Assembly (NCBI GenBank): GCA_963837485.1
Contig: CAWINP010000007.1
Span: 496,001-560,000 of the forward strand
Length of the DNA stretch: 64,000 nt
Reading direction: 5' to 3'
Source of the DNA: Solirubrobacter sp963837485
GTDB lineage: Bacteria; Actinomycetota; Thermoleophilia; Solirubrobacterales; Solirubrobacteraceae
Shown here: positions 8,094 through 17,056 of the stretch, piece after piece
Layout of the letters: every line of letters starts with the position of its first letter
How positions within the stretch are numbered: position 1 is the first letter of the stretch
The notes under the pieces: model-generated
Seen by the model: only the letters and a program-made list of their open reading frames with translations
Told to the model about the DNA's origin: nothing
Databases searched by the model: none
Translations under genes and position numbers: made by a program

Positions 8094-9497
8094 ATGCAAC
8101 GCTACTACGTGATCCCGAGCGACTTCCGCCTCGCGCTCGACCCCGCGACGATCGTGCACGGCGACGCGCTGCTCGGCGGGACGCCGTTCCGTCTCGTGCG
8201 CCTGCGTCCGGCGCAGAGGACCGCGGTCCAGCGGTGGCGGGACGGCGGGAAGGTCGGCGACGACGGCGCGCTCGCCGGGGCGCTCGTCCACGCGAACCTC
8301 GCACAGCCGATCCCGCCCACGCGCGACGTGGCCACGCGTAGCGTCGAAGCTACGCCCGACGTGGCCACGCGTAGCGTCGAAGCCACGGACGTGACCGTGG
8401 TGATTCCCACGCGCGACCGCGACGTCGCGCCCCTCGTCGAAGCGCTCGGCGACACGCGGGTGGTCGTGGTGGACGACGGCTCGCGTATGCCCGTGGCGGG
8501 CGCGGCCGTCCGCCACGCGACCGCGCGTGGCGCCGGCGCCGCGCGCAACGCCGGCGCAAGCCTCGTGTCGACGCCGCTGGTCGCGTTCCTGGACTCCGAC
8601 ACGCGCCCGCGGGCGGGCTGGCTGGAGGCGCTCCTGCCCCACTTCCGCGACCCGCGCGTCGCGCTCGTCGCCCCGCGGATCGTCGCGGCGCCGCGGGGCG
8701 GCCGCCTCGCGCGCTACGAAGCGGCGCACTCGCCGCTCGACCGCGGCCCGCTTCCCGCGCGCGTGACTCCCAAGGGCCGCGTGCCGTTCGTGCCGGGCGC
8801 CGCGCTCGTGATGCGCACGCCACTCGCGAACTTCGACGAGTCGCTGAGGGGCGGCGAGGACGTGGATCTCGTGTGGCGCCTCACCGCGCAGGGCCACCAC
8901 GTCCGCTACGAGCCGAGCGCGCAGGTCGAGCACGACCATCGCACCGATCCGCGCGAATGGCTCGCCCGCCGCGCGTACTACGGGCGCACCGCCGCGCCGC
9001 TCGCGAAGCGCCACCCCGGCCACGCGCGCCCGCTGCACATGTCGCCGTGGACGGCGGCGACCTATGCCGCGCTTGCGGCGCGGCGCCCGAAGCTCGCGGC
9101 TGCGATCACCGCGGCGGCGACCGCGCTGCTCGCACGGCGGCTGAGTGACGCTCGGCGCGCAGACCCGCGGCGCGGAGGCTCGCGCCACGCCGCGTGGCGG
9201 GACGCACGGCTGGCCGCCCGCCTGGTCGCCGGCGGCACCCTCGGGGCCCGGCGCATCGTCGCCGACGGGATCGTCCGCGCCTACTGGCCGCTCGCGGCGC
9301 TGACAATGCCGAAGCTGCTCGCCGCCGCCGCGCTGGCGCAGCCGCCCCTGCAGACCCTCGACGCGATCGCGTACGGGGCCGGCGTGTGGCACGGATGCAT
9401 AGTCCACCGGACGCTCGATCCGCTGGTGCCCGACCTCACCTGGCGGATGGTCGAGTGCGACGCCGACGCTCTCATCGAACTCACCGGCTGCGCATGA
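8094..9497 (+). CDS. Mycofactocin glycosyltransferase MftF-like (copy 2)
   Basis: This 467-residue GT2 protein is closer to canonical MftF than copy 1. It has VTVVIPTRDRD, VVVVDDGSR, AARNAGAS, LVAFLDSDTRP (DxD), the RYEAAHSPLDRGP stretch missing from copy 1, GRVPFVPGAALVMR, FDESLRGGEDVDLVWRL, and RRAYYGRTAAPLAKRHPG. Hydrophobic C-terminal segments suggest membrane association. ATG at 8094 was chosen because it begins the conserved YYVIPSDF segment; the open frame upstream is antisense to mftA and mftB. A duplicated 11-residue unit sits before the GT domain. It may act in elongation or branching of the mycofactocin glycan together with copy 1. Confidence 0.85.
   Translation: MQRYYVIPSDFRLALDPATIVHGDALLGGTPFRLVRLRPAQRTAVQRWRDGGKVGDDGALAGALVHANLAQPIPPTRDVATRSVEATPDVATRSVEATDVTVVIPTRDRDVAPLVEALGDTRVVVVDDGSRMPVAGAAVRHATARGAGAARNAGASLVSTPLVAFLDSDTRPRAGWLEALLPHFRDPRVALVAPRIVAAPRGGRLARYEAAHSPLDRGPLPARVTPKGRVPFVPGAALVMRTPLANFDESLRGGEDVDLVWRLTAQGHHVRYEPSAQVEHDHRTDPREWLARRAYYGRTAAPLAKRHPGHARPLHMSPWTAATYAALAARRPKLAAAITAAATALLARRLSDARRADPRRGGSRHAAWRDARLAARLVAGGTLGARRIVADGIVRAYWPLAALTMPKLLAAAALAQPPLQTLDAIAYGAGVWHGCIVHRTLDPLVPDLTWRMVECDADALIELTGCA
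8325..8390 (+). repeat. Two 33-bp direct repeats with internal palindromes inside mftF copy 2
   Basis: The units at 8325-8357 and 8358-8390 differ at only a few bases and encode DVATRSVEAT twice. Each unit contains the perfect palindrome CGTGGCCACG, and the first also contains a hairpin, GCGTAGC-gtcgaa-GCTACGC. They lie in the linker between the N-terminal part and the GT domain. The combination of palindromes and near-identical tandem copies in a coding frame is REP-like. Confidence 0.8.
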
Positions 9498-9531
9498 AAC
9501 CATCGCGCGCGGTCCATCAAGGAGGGTGATT

Positions 9532-12126
9532 TTGAAACTCGCAGGTCTTGCCGCGGGCGTGATCGCGCTCGCGGTATTCGGCGTTGGCGCGGCCACCGCG
9601 CGCGCCGACGCTCCAACGCTGGGCGCCGACGGCACGACGGCGCCGGTCTACTCGTACGCGGACGCGATCCGCGAGCGCGTCTTCGTCCCGGTCGCCAACG
9701 TCGACCAGGACCAGGATGGCGTCACCGATCGCGTCGCGATCGACATCGTCCGGCCGAAGGAGTCGGGCCCGGGCCTCAAGGTCCCCGCGATCATCGACGA
9801 CAGCCCGTACTACACGTCGATCGGCCGCGGCAACGAGACGCAGTTCATTCATACGACGGCGAACGGGAACCTCGACTTCTTCCCGCTCTACTACGACAAC
9901 TACTTCGTCCCGCGCGGCTTTGCGTACATCGCCGCCGAGGCCGACGGCACCGCGTTCTCGACCGGCTGCCCGCTGCACGGCGGCCCGGGCGACGTCGCCG
10001 GCTTCAAGGCGGTGATCGACTGGCTCGAGGGCAGGATCCAGGCCTACACGAGCGTCGACGGCAACACGACCGTCGCCGCCGACTGGGCGAACGGTAAGAA
10101 CGCCATGATCGGCAAGTCCTACGACGGCACGTTCGCCAACGGCGTCGCCGCCACCGGCGTCGACGGCCTGACGACGATCGTCCCGCTCAGCGCGATCTCG
10201 TCCTGGTACGACTACTCGCGGATGGGCGGCATCGCGGAGAACAACAACTACCCGCGCAGCCTCGACAACAGCATCACGCGCGACCAGCCGGCGTCCGTGC
10301 TCGGCGTGGTCCCGCCGGTCAACCACAACACCGCCTGCCAGAAGACGCCGATCCCGGACGTCTTCAACTACCTCAACGGCGTCGACGGCGACGAGACCGG
10401 CGACATGAACCAGTTCTGGATCGATCGCGACTACACGAAGGACGTCGCCAACGTCAAGGCGGCGGTCTTCGAGTCGCACGGCCTCAATGACGGCAACGTC
10501 ATGCCGAAGCAGTTCTCGCAGTGGTGGACGAGGCTGAACGTCCCGAAGAAGCTGTGGCTGTCGGACGAGGGTCACGTCGACCCGTTCGAGTACCGCCGCG
10601 CCGCCTGGGTCGACACGCTCCACAAGTGGTTCGACCACTGGCTCTACGGCATCGACAACGACGTCATGAGCCAGCCGCAGGTCGACGTCGAGCGCGAGCC
10701 CGACCAGTGGACGACGCAGGCCGCCTGGCCCGCGCCGGACAGCACGACGGTCAACGGCTACATGCAGGGCACCAAGCCCGGCTCGGCCGGCTCGCTGAAC
10801 CTGTCCGTCGGCGGCGCGACCGACACGGTCACGTTCAAGGACGGCTTCACCAGCTCCAACACCGGCCCGACGGAGGCGACGCAGATCGCCAACCCGACCG
10901 GCTCGCAGGCCAACCGCGCCGTCTTCCTGACGGTGCCGCTCAAGCACGACCTGCATCTCTCGGGCATCCCGTACATCGACCTGTGGGCGTCGCTCGACAA
11001 GCCGCAGAGCAACATCGGCGCGATGCTCGTCGACTACGACTCGACGCCGTTCACGAAGATCAACCCGAGCTCGGGGGACGGCGTCCAGACCGACACGACG
11101 TCGCCGAAGGACTGCGTGGGCGACTCGACGGCGGCCGACAGCTCGTGCTACTACCGCGTCGTCAAGCGGCTGCAGACCGCGACGTCGTTCCGCTTCACGC
11201 GCGGCATCCTCGACTCCTCCAACCGCGACTCGCTGTACTCCTCCTCCCCGGTCACCCCGGGCCAGGAGTACGAGTTCAAGGTCGAGCAGGAGCCGGTGGA
11301 CTACGTCGTCCCGGCCGGCCATCAGCTCGGCGTGATCGTGGAGGGCAACTTCCGCTCGTTCGGCCTGGCGAACACGCTCGGCGCGACGTTCACGATCGAC
11401 ACGAAGAAGAGCGCCGTCCAGCTGCCGGTCGCCGGCGGCTCGGCCGCCGCGGACGCGTCGGGCGGCTTCGTCACCGACACCACGGCGCCGGTCCTCCCGG
11501 CCGCGCCGGACGTGACCTCGTTCACGACCGACCTCGCCGGCGGGAACGTGACCTACACGGCCCCGAAGGCGACGGACGACCTCGACCCGAACCCGATCAC
11601 GACCTGCACGCCGGCCTCCGGCACGAAGTTCGCGGTCGGGTCGACGACGGTCACCTGCACCGCCAAGGACGCCAACGGCAACGTCTCGAACACGGTCACC
11701 TTCACCGTGATCGAGCGCTACTCGACGTCGGCCAACGGCGACGTCAGCGGCTCGGTGCCGGCGACGCTGTCGCTCACGCTCGGTCCGGCCGCCAGCTTCG
11801 GGGCGTTCACCCCGGGCATCGATCACGACTACACGGCCTCCACGACCGCCAACGTGATCTCCTCGGCCGGCGACGCGGCGCTCACCGTCAGTCCTGTCTC
11901 GCCCGGGGGGCTCGCCACCGCTTCGCTCGCCGGCCACCTCACCAACGGCGCGTTCTCGCTGCCGTCGCCGCTCCAGGTCGGCCTCTCGAAGGCGTCCTGG
12001 ACCGGCCCCGTCTCAAACGACGCGGTCGCGATCACGTTCGGCCAGCACGTCAGCGCCACCGACGCGCTGCGCACCGGCACGTACTCGCAGACCCTGACGT
12101 TCACCCTGTCCACCACGACGCCGTAG
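9532..12126 (+). CDS. Secreted Xaa-Pro dipeptidyl-peptidase-like hydrolase (CocE/NonD) with HYR and WxL-like C-terminal domains
   Basis: This 864-residue secreted serine hydrolase has a signal peptide (VIALAVFGVGAATARADA), then an alpha/beta-hydrolase of the X-Pro/CocE family. The apparent triad is Ser196 in GKSYDG, Asp320 in HGLNDGN and His348 in DEGHVDP. A C-terminal jelly-roll region follows (FRFTRGILDSSNRDSLYSS). A HYR domain occupies about residues 648-728 (TTCTPASGTKFAVGSTTVTC). Residues 737-864 form the shared domain ending TLTFTLSTTTP. TTG at 9532 was chosen because AAGGAGGGTGAT at 9519-9530 would leave no spacing for GTG at 9526. It probably cleaves proline-containing peptides or esters outside the cell. 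Confidence 0.85.
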   Translation: MKLAGLAAGVIALAVFGVGAATARADAPTLGADGTTAPVYSYADAIRERVFVPVANVDQDQDGVTDRVAIDIVRPKESGPGLKVPAIIDDSPYYTSIGRGNETQFIHTTANGNLDFFPLYYDNYFVPRGFAYIAAEADGTAFSTGCPLHGGPGDVAGFKAVIDWLEGRIQAYTSVDGNTTVAADWANGKNAMIGKSYDGTFANGVAATGVDGLTTIVPLSAISSWYDYSRMGGIAENNNYPRSLDNSITRDQPASVLGVVPPVNHNTACQKTPIPDVFNYLNGVDGDETGDMNQFWIDRDYTKDVANVKAAVFESHGLNDGNVMPKQFSQWWTRLNVPKKLWLSDEGHVDPFEYRRAAWVDTLHKWFDHWLYGIDNDVMSQPQVDVEREPDQWTTQAAWPAPDSTTVNGYMQGTKPGSAGSLNLSVGGATDTVTFKDGFTSSNTGPTEATQIANPTGSQANRAVFLTVPLKHDLHLSGIPYIDLWASLDKPQSNIGAMLVDYDSTPFTKINPSSGDGVQTDTTSPKDCVGDSTAADSSCYYRVVKRLQTATSFRFTRGILDSSNRDSLYSSSPVTPGQEYEFKVEQEPVDYVVPAGHQLGVIVEGNFRSFGLANTLGATFTIDTKKSAVQLPVAGGSAAADASGGFVTDTTAPVLPAAPDVTSFTTDLAGGNVTYTAPKATDDLDPNPITTCTPASGTKFAVGSTTVTCTAKDANGNVSNTVTFTVIERYSTSANGDVSGSVPATLSLTLGPAASFGAFTPGIDHDYTASTTANVISSAGDAALTVSPVSPGGLATASLAGHLTNGAFSLPSPLQVGLSKASWTGPVSNDAVAITFGQHVSATDALRTGTYSQTLTFTLSTTTP

Positions 12127-12132
12127 CGGCAC

Positions 12133-12164
12133 TGAGGCGCCGGCGCGAGAGCGCCGGCGCCTCA
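12133..12164. terminator. Bidirectional GC-rich stem-loop terminator
   Basis: A perfect 14-bp stem with a GAGA tetraloop lies between the convergent peptidase and mannosidase genes. It starts four to seven bases past the plus-strand stop. There is no strong U-tract in either direction, as is common for actinobacterial stem-loops, so efficiency is an inference. Confidence 0.8.
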
Positions 12165-12170
12165 CCCCGC

Positions 12171-15100
12171 CTACGGGTTCGTCGTCGAGAGCGTGAAGGT
12201 CAGGGTCGTCGCATACGACCCCGTGCGGAGCGGCTCATTCGCTCCGATGTGTTGCCGGAAGCCGATCGACACGGCGTCGTTGGACACCGGCCCGGCGTAG
12301 ACCTTCGGCAGCGAGAGCACCTGCAGCGGGTCGGCGAGCGAGAACGCGCCGTTGCGCAGGTGATCGTCGCCGGACACGGTCAGCGTCGCGTCGCCTGCCG
12401 TGCTGGTCACGTTCGCGGTCGTCGACGCCTCGTAGGTCCTCTCGGCCCCCGGCGTGAACGCGCCGAAGCTCGCCGCCGGACCGAGCGTGAGCGATAGCGT
12501 CGCCGGCACCGTGCCGCCGACGGTCCCCGGCGCCGACACGGCATCGCTGCCCGGCGCCGGCGCCGCCGCGAGCAGCTCCAGCTCCGCCACAGTGTCGGAC
12601 GCGTCGTTGAGCACGAGCCGGTATTGCGCGTAGTAGCCCGGCTGCGCGATCGCGAACGGCCGCGTGTACTGGCGCCACGTCCACGTCTGGCTCGTGCGCG
12701 TGTCGAGGTCGAACCAGGTCGAGCCGTCGTTGGAGCCCTGCAGCGTCCAGCCGGTCGGGTCCGCGCCGGCCGTGCTCGCCGACGTGATCGTGTAGATCTC
12801 GGCCCTCCGCCGCTGGCCGGCGACGGGAAGTGCGACCGTGCCACCGACCGCCGCGCTCGTCGACGAGCTGTTGTCGAACAGCGGGCCCCCGGCCGTCGTC
12901 GCGTCCATCAGCGGCGCCGGCTTGCCGGAACCCCGAGTGATCGACGGCGGCGCGTCGTCGGCCCCGCTCCCCCACGTCGCGGCAGCGGGCTCGTCGCCGC
13001 ACCGAGGGATTCCCTGACGGCATGGCGAGGCGCCCATGTCGAAGTCGAGCGTCGCGCCGTTGGCGAGCACGTCATGCGGGATCGACGTCTTCGAGTACGG
13101 CTGCCCGTCGATCTTCAGGCCCTGCACGTAGACGTTCTTCGTCGAGTTGTTGGGCGCGTTGATGACGAGGTCCTTGCCGTTCTCCAGGTGGATCGTCGCC
13201 TTCTTGAAGAGCGGTGAGCCGACCGCCCAGTTCGCGCTGCCCATCTGCAGCGGGTAGATGCCGAGCGCGGACATGATCTGCCACGCCGACAGCTCGCCGT
13301 TGTCCTCGTCGCCGGGGTAGCCCTGGCCGATCTCGGAGCCGATGAACTGCCGCTGCAGCGCCTCGCGGATCAGCGCCTGGCCCTTCGCCGGCTGACCGGC
13401 GAAGTCGTACATGTACGGGATGTGGTGCGACGGCTGGTTGGAGAGCCCCCACTGGCCCATCCGCACCGCGGCCGCCTCGGTCATCTCGTGGATGACCCCG
13501 TAGGAGCCGAGGCCGGTCGCCAGCTCGGGCGTCGAGAAGAACTGGTCGAGCTTGGCGCCCAGCCCGGCCTTCCCGCCGTACAGGTTCGCGAGGCCGTTGC
13601 CGTCCTGCGGGACCGTGAACTGCATGTTCCACGGGTCGGTCTCGGTGAACTGCGTCGCGCCGCCGGCCTTGCTCCCGTTGCCCCAGATCGCCGGGTCGAA
13701 GTTGGCCGGCGACACCGTGAACGCGCCGGCCGCGTTGCGCGACTGGAAGAAGCCGATCGCCGGGTCGAACTGGTTGACGTACTGGGTCGCGCGGTTGAGG
13801 AAGTACACGTAGTCGTCCCAGTACTCCTGCCGGTGCGTCTTGTCCCACAGGTCCTTGGCCATGTTCGCGAGGCCGTAGTCGTTGATGTAGCCGTCGACCG
13901 CCCACGAGAACGCCTCGCTCGTGCCGGTCGCCGTGTAGCCGAGGAACGGCGCCGTCGCCATCCCCTTTCGGCCGACGTTGTTGTTCGGCGGAACGGTGGC
14001 GGAGTTGCGCAGCGCGGACTCGAATGTCGCTCGCGGGTCCGAGAGCGGCGCACCCATCAGGTACGCGGTCGCAAACGCGACGTCCGAGCTCGCGCCGTCC
14101 ATCAGGTCGGCGTAGCCGGGCGAGGACCACCGAGCGATCCAGCCGCCGTCGGAGTACTGCTGGACGAAGCCGTCGACCATCTCGCCGGTCCTGCTCGGGT
14201 ACAGCAGCGCGCTCGACGCCCACACGGTCCGGTAGGTGTCCCAGAAGCCGTTGTTGACGTACAGCTTGCCCGGCACCGGCGGGACGCCGGTCGTCGCCGT
14301 CGCGCCCTGCCCGGGCGTCGAGAGCGTGGAGGCCTGCGGCGCGTGCATGTAGACGGGCGCGTCGTTGCTTCCCGTGTTCTCGAACGCCGAGTTCGGATAC
14401 AGGTTGAGCCGGTAGAGGTCCGAGTAGAGCGTCGTGTCCTGGTCCGGCGTCGCGCCCTCGACGCTGATCACGCCGAGCTGCTTGTCCCACGCATCGCGCG
14501 CGTCGGCCTTGACGTCGTCGAAGCTCTTGCCGGTCAGCTCGAGCTCGAGGTTGTGTTGGGCCTGCGCGACGCTGATGAACGACGTCGCGATCTTCATCGT
14601 CACGACCTTGCCCTGGAAGTTCAGGTAGCGCGCGACGCCGGTGCCGCCGGCGCCGGTCGACGGCTGGTCGAACACGGCGTAGACGAACATGCGGCGGGCT
14701 CCCACGGAAAGCCCTCCGCTGGTGACGTCGCTGTAGCCCGTGACCACCGTCTGCCCGTTGCCGTCGGCCGGCGTCAGCGTGATGCCGGCGTTGCCGTTGA
14801 CGTTGTCGAAGATCAGCGAGCCGGTGTCGCCGGCGAACGTGAAGCGGAAGACCGCGGCGTGGTCGGTCGGCGCGATCTCGGTCTTGAGGCCGTTCGTGAA
14901 CGTGACGCCGTAGTAGTACGGCCTGGCCGTCTCGTCGTCATGGCTGAACTCGAGCGCGCGGGCGGTGCGTCCGGTGGCCGGCGACGCGTTCGGCGACGGC
15001 ATCACCTGGAACGTCTGGCGGTCGCCCATCCACGGGCTCGGCTCGTGGCTGGCCGCGAACGCCTGCAGCTGCGGCTTGTTGTTCGCGTTGTTGTCCTCCT

Positions 15101-16391
15101 GGTAGGTGTACAGCCAGGAGGTCGAGTTCGCGCGCGTTTCCGGGATCCAGAAGTTGAAGCCGTGCGGGACGGCGGTCGCGGGGATGTTGTTGCCGCGGCT
15201 GAACGAGCCGTTGGCGTTGGTGCCGCGGCGCGTCTCGACCCAGTCGGCGAGGTGGCTGCGGTCCGGGGTCGCCGGGCTCGCGAGGATCTTCAGGTCGTCG
15301 ATCCACGCCTGGAACGCCTGCCCGCTCTTGCCGTTCGGGTTGTCGTAGGCGACGAGGATGCGCTTGATCGTCTTGCCGCTCGCCACGGCGCCGACGTTTG
15401 CGCTGATCGCGTTCCACTGCTGCACGTAGAGCGACTTCGACTCGCCTTGGCCGCGCGCGGTGAGCGGGTAGCCATGCTGGTCGACGGCGCCGAGGTCGCG
15501 CAGGTACGTGCCGTCGTCGAACTGCAGATCGACGGCCGCGTACGTGCTCTGGCGCGCCGGATCGGCGGCGCTGAACTCGGGGAAGATCTTGTAGGAGAGC
15601 TCGGAGGTGGCCGTGACCGGGATGTCGGCGTCGTAGACGCGGTTGTACGCGAAGTCGCGGCCGTCGGCCGTCAGGCTGCCGCCGAAGCGGAACGCCTTCG
15701 TGCCCGACCAGCCCATGCCGGACTTGGCCGTGTAGATGCTGACCGGGCCGTTGCCGATCTCGCTGCGCATCGGCGTCGGCGGCGGGACGGTGTTGGAGCC
15801 GTCGCTGAGCACCAGCTCGGACAGCTGGATGATGTTGTCGCCGTGGTTGCGCGTGATGTTCAGCCGGTAGTAGCCGTATGCGGTCGCGTTCGTGAAGTCG
15901 TACGTGTTGGCGGTGAACCGGCCGGCGAAGCTCTGGCCGGTGCGGGTGTCGAGCGTCGTCCAGCTCTGGCCGTCATTGGAGCCTTGGAGCTGCCAGTCCT
16001 GCGGGTCGCGGCCCGGCGCGTCGTTGGCCGAGGCGAGCTGGTAGCGCTGCACGGCGACGGGGCTGGAGAGCTGGTAGGCGGCCCAGCCGGTGCTCGTGAA
16101 CGAGAGCCACTTCGAGTTGACGTCGCCGTCCTTGAGGTTGTTGGCGATCTCGTTCGGCGGGTTCTCGGCGTTGGCGGTCACGGTGGTGACCTTGTCCATC
16201 ACCGAGCCGGGCAGCCCGGGCTTGGTGCCGGACACCCCGGACGAGGACTCGCTCGTGTTCGTGTAGGTCGGCGGCGCGTCGGACGCCTCGAACGAGGTCG
16301 TGAAATCGGCCGCGCCCGCCGCGGGTGCGGCGATCAGCGCGAGCGCGACGGCCGCGGCGGGAGCCCACCGCCGGATCCGCTCCGTCTGCAT
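12171..16391 (-). CDS. Secreted GH92 alpha-mannosidase with discoidin-like modules and WxL-like C-terminal domain
   Basis: This 1406-residue exported glycoside hydrolase has a signal peptide at residues 1-28. A discoidin/F5-8-type carbohydrate-binding module lies near 70-195 (PQDWQLQGSNDGQSW), and a beta-rich module around 210-370 precedes the GH92 core. Core signatures are HEPSPWMGD near 447 and GYPGDEDNGELSAW near 1025; the family uses calcium and releases mannose by an inverting mechanism. A second discoidin-like module (GWTLQGSNDGSTW) lies near 1190-1270. Residues 1290-1406 are the shared domain ending TLTFTLSTTNP. GGAGAGAGGG precedes the ATG. The promoter carries the operator also found upstream of manA, tying this enzyme to mannose uptake. 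Confidence 0.92.
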   Translation of the reverse strand: MQTERIRRWAPAAAVALALIAAPAAGAADFTTSFEASDAPPTYTNTSESSSGVSGTKPGLPGSVMDKVTTVTANAENPPNEIANNLKDGDVNSKWLSFTSTGWAAYQLSSPVAVQRYQLASANDAPGRDPQDWQLQGSNDGQSWTTLDTRTGQSFAGRFTANTYDFTNATAYGYYRLNITRNHGDNIIQLSELVLSDGSNTVPPPTPMRSEIGNGPVSIYTAKSGMGWSGTKAFRFGGSLTADGRDFAYNRVYDADIPVTATSELSYKIFPEFSAADPARQSTYAAVDLQFDDGTYLRDLGAVDQHGYPLTARGQGESKSLYVQQWNAISANVGAVASGKTIKRILVAYDNPNGKSGQAFQAWIDDLKILASPATPDRSHLADWVETRRGTNANGSFSRGNNIPATAVPHGFNFWIPETRANSTSWLYTYQEDNNANNKPQLQAFAASHEPSPWMGDRQTFQVMPSPNASPATGRTARALEFSHDDETARPYYYGVTFTNGLKTEIAPTDHAAVFRFTFAGDTGSLIFDNVNGNAGITLTPADGNGQTVVTGYSDVTSGGLSVGARRMFVYAVFDQPSTGAGGTGVARYLNFQGKVVTMKIATSFISVAQAQHNLELELTGKSFDDVKADARDAWDKQLGVISVEGATPDQDTTLYSDLYRLNLYPNSAFENTGSNDAPVYMHAPQASTLSTPGQGATATTGVPPVPGKLYVNNGFWDTYRTVWASSALLYPSRTGEMVDGFVQQYSDGGWIARWSSPGYADLMDGASSDVAFATAYLMGAPLSDPRATFESALRNSATVPPNNNVGRKGMATAPFLGYTATGTSEAFSWAVDGYINDYGLANMAKDLWDKTHRQEYWDDYVYFLNRATQYVNQFDPAIGFFQSRNAAGAFTVSPANFDPAIWGNGSKAGGATQFTETDPWNMQFTVPQDGNGLANLYGGKAGLGAKLDQFFSTPELATGLGSYGVIHEMTEAAAVRMGQWGLSNQPSHHIPYMYDFAGQPAKGQALIREALQRQFIGSEIGQGYPGDEDNGELSAWQIMSALGIYPLQMGSANWAVGSPLFKKATIHLENGKDLVINAPNNSTKNVYVQGLKIDGQPYSKTSIPHDVLANGATLDFDMGASPCRQGIPRCGDEPAAATWGSGADDAPPSITRGSGKPAPLMDATTAGGPLFDNSSSTSAAVGGTVALPVAGQRRRAEIYTITSASTAGADPTGWTLQGSNDGSTWFDLDTRTSQTWTWRQYTRPFAIAQPGYYAQYRLVLNDASDTVAELELLAAAPAPGSDAVSAPGTVGGTVPATLSLTLGPAASFGAFTPGAERTYEASTTANVTSTAGDATLTVSGDDHLRNGAFSLADPLQVLSLPKVYAGPVSNDAVSIGFRQHIGANEPLRTGSYATTLTFTLSTTNP

Positions 16392-16418
16392 CCCTCTCTC
16401 CTCTGCCCTGGACGTTGC

Positions 16419-16434
16419 TTGACAACGTTGTCAA
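16419..16434. promoter_or_regulatory. 16-bp palindromic operator in the mannosidase promoter
   Basis: TTGACAACGTTGTCAA is a perfect palindrome 28 bases upstream of the mannosidase start. On the minus strand a -35-like TTGACT (16448-16453) is 17 bases from CAACGT (16425-16430), so the operator covers the likely -10 region. A CG-centred palindrome of this kind is typical of LacI-family repressors. No LacI gene is in the window. Confidence 0.7.
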
Positions 16435-16461
16435 ACAACGGCGTCGGAGTCAAGCCGCCGG

Positions 16462-16902
16462 TCAGCGCAGCAGGCCCAGCTGCCCGGTGACCGCGCGAAC
16501 CGGCTTCGGTGGCCCGCTGACGAGGATCCCGAGGTACGCGAGGTCGGCGTCGGACGCGACCGCCGCGCGGAACTCGTCGTAGTCGTTCGTCCGCTGGCCG
16601 GGCGCCGGCATGTCGACGACCAGCAGCCCGCGCTCGCGCGCCGCCTCGCGCAGGGCGGGCAAGTCGCCCGCGTCCGCGCCGAGGACCGGCAGGCCGGCCG
16701 GGAACAACCCGAGGTGCGTCCGCCCCTCCGCGTCCTCGAAGTCCGGGCCGACCAGCCGCGGCCGGTGCACGCCGAGCGTGAGCGCGAGCACCGCGGCGGC
16801 GTTCGCCGCAAGGCCCTTGGGGAGCGAGCGGTCGATCACCACGACCGTCCGGGTGGCGGTCGTCTGCGGCTGGGGTGTGGAGGTAAGCGTCTGTGCGGCC
16901 AT
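16462..16902 (-). CDS. DUF2000 family protein
   Basis: This 146-residue protein has TRTVVVIDRSLPKGLAANAAAVLALTLG, LVGPDFEDAEGRTHLGL, VLGADAGDLPALREAA and a C-terminal YLGILVSGPPKPVRAVTGQLGLLR, the recognisable DUF2000 pattern. The family is small, probably soluble, and uncharacterised. ATG at 16902 was chosen because the conserved core starts about 17 residues in; the longer frame would run into the divergent Lrp-type regulator gene. The 154-base gap shared with that gene suggests the regulator may control it. Confidence 0.75.
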   Translation of the reverse strand: MAAQTLTSTPQPQTTATRTVVVIDRSLPKGLAANAAAVLALTLGVHRPRLVGPDFEDAEGRTHLGLFPAGLPVLGADAGDLPALREAARERGLLVVDMPAPGQRTNDYDEFRAAVASDADLAYLGILVSGPPKPVRAVTGQLGLLR

Positions 16903-17056
16903 CGCGGCGGACGCTACGCGGTTCGCCGGGCACAGGTGCGATACTCCAGACGAACAGCGGCGCAGCGCGTTCTCGCGCGCGATCGTGCGGCACACCGGCC
17001 GCAGGCGCGGCGCGCAGCGCACATCGTGCGCCGCGAAGACGACAGGAGCCGCCCCA

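Noticed and set aside
9517..11937. An 806-codon open frame antisense to the Xaa-Pro hydrolase
   Set aside because: Low-complexity shadow; the sense strand has a signal peptide, a triad and a shared C-terminal domain.
13422..16490. A 1022-codon open frame antisense to the mannosidase
   Set aside because: Arg/Val/Ala-rich composition, no ribosome binding site and no domain; typical third-frame shadow in very GC-rich DNA.
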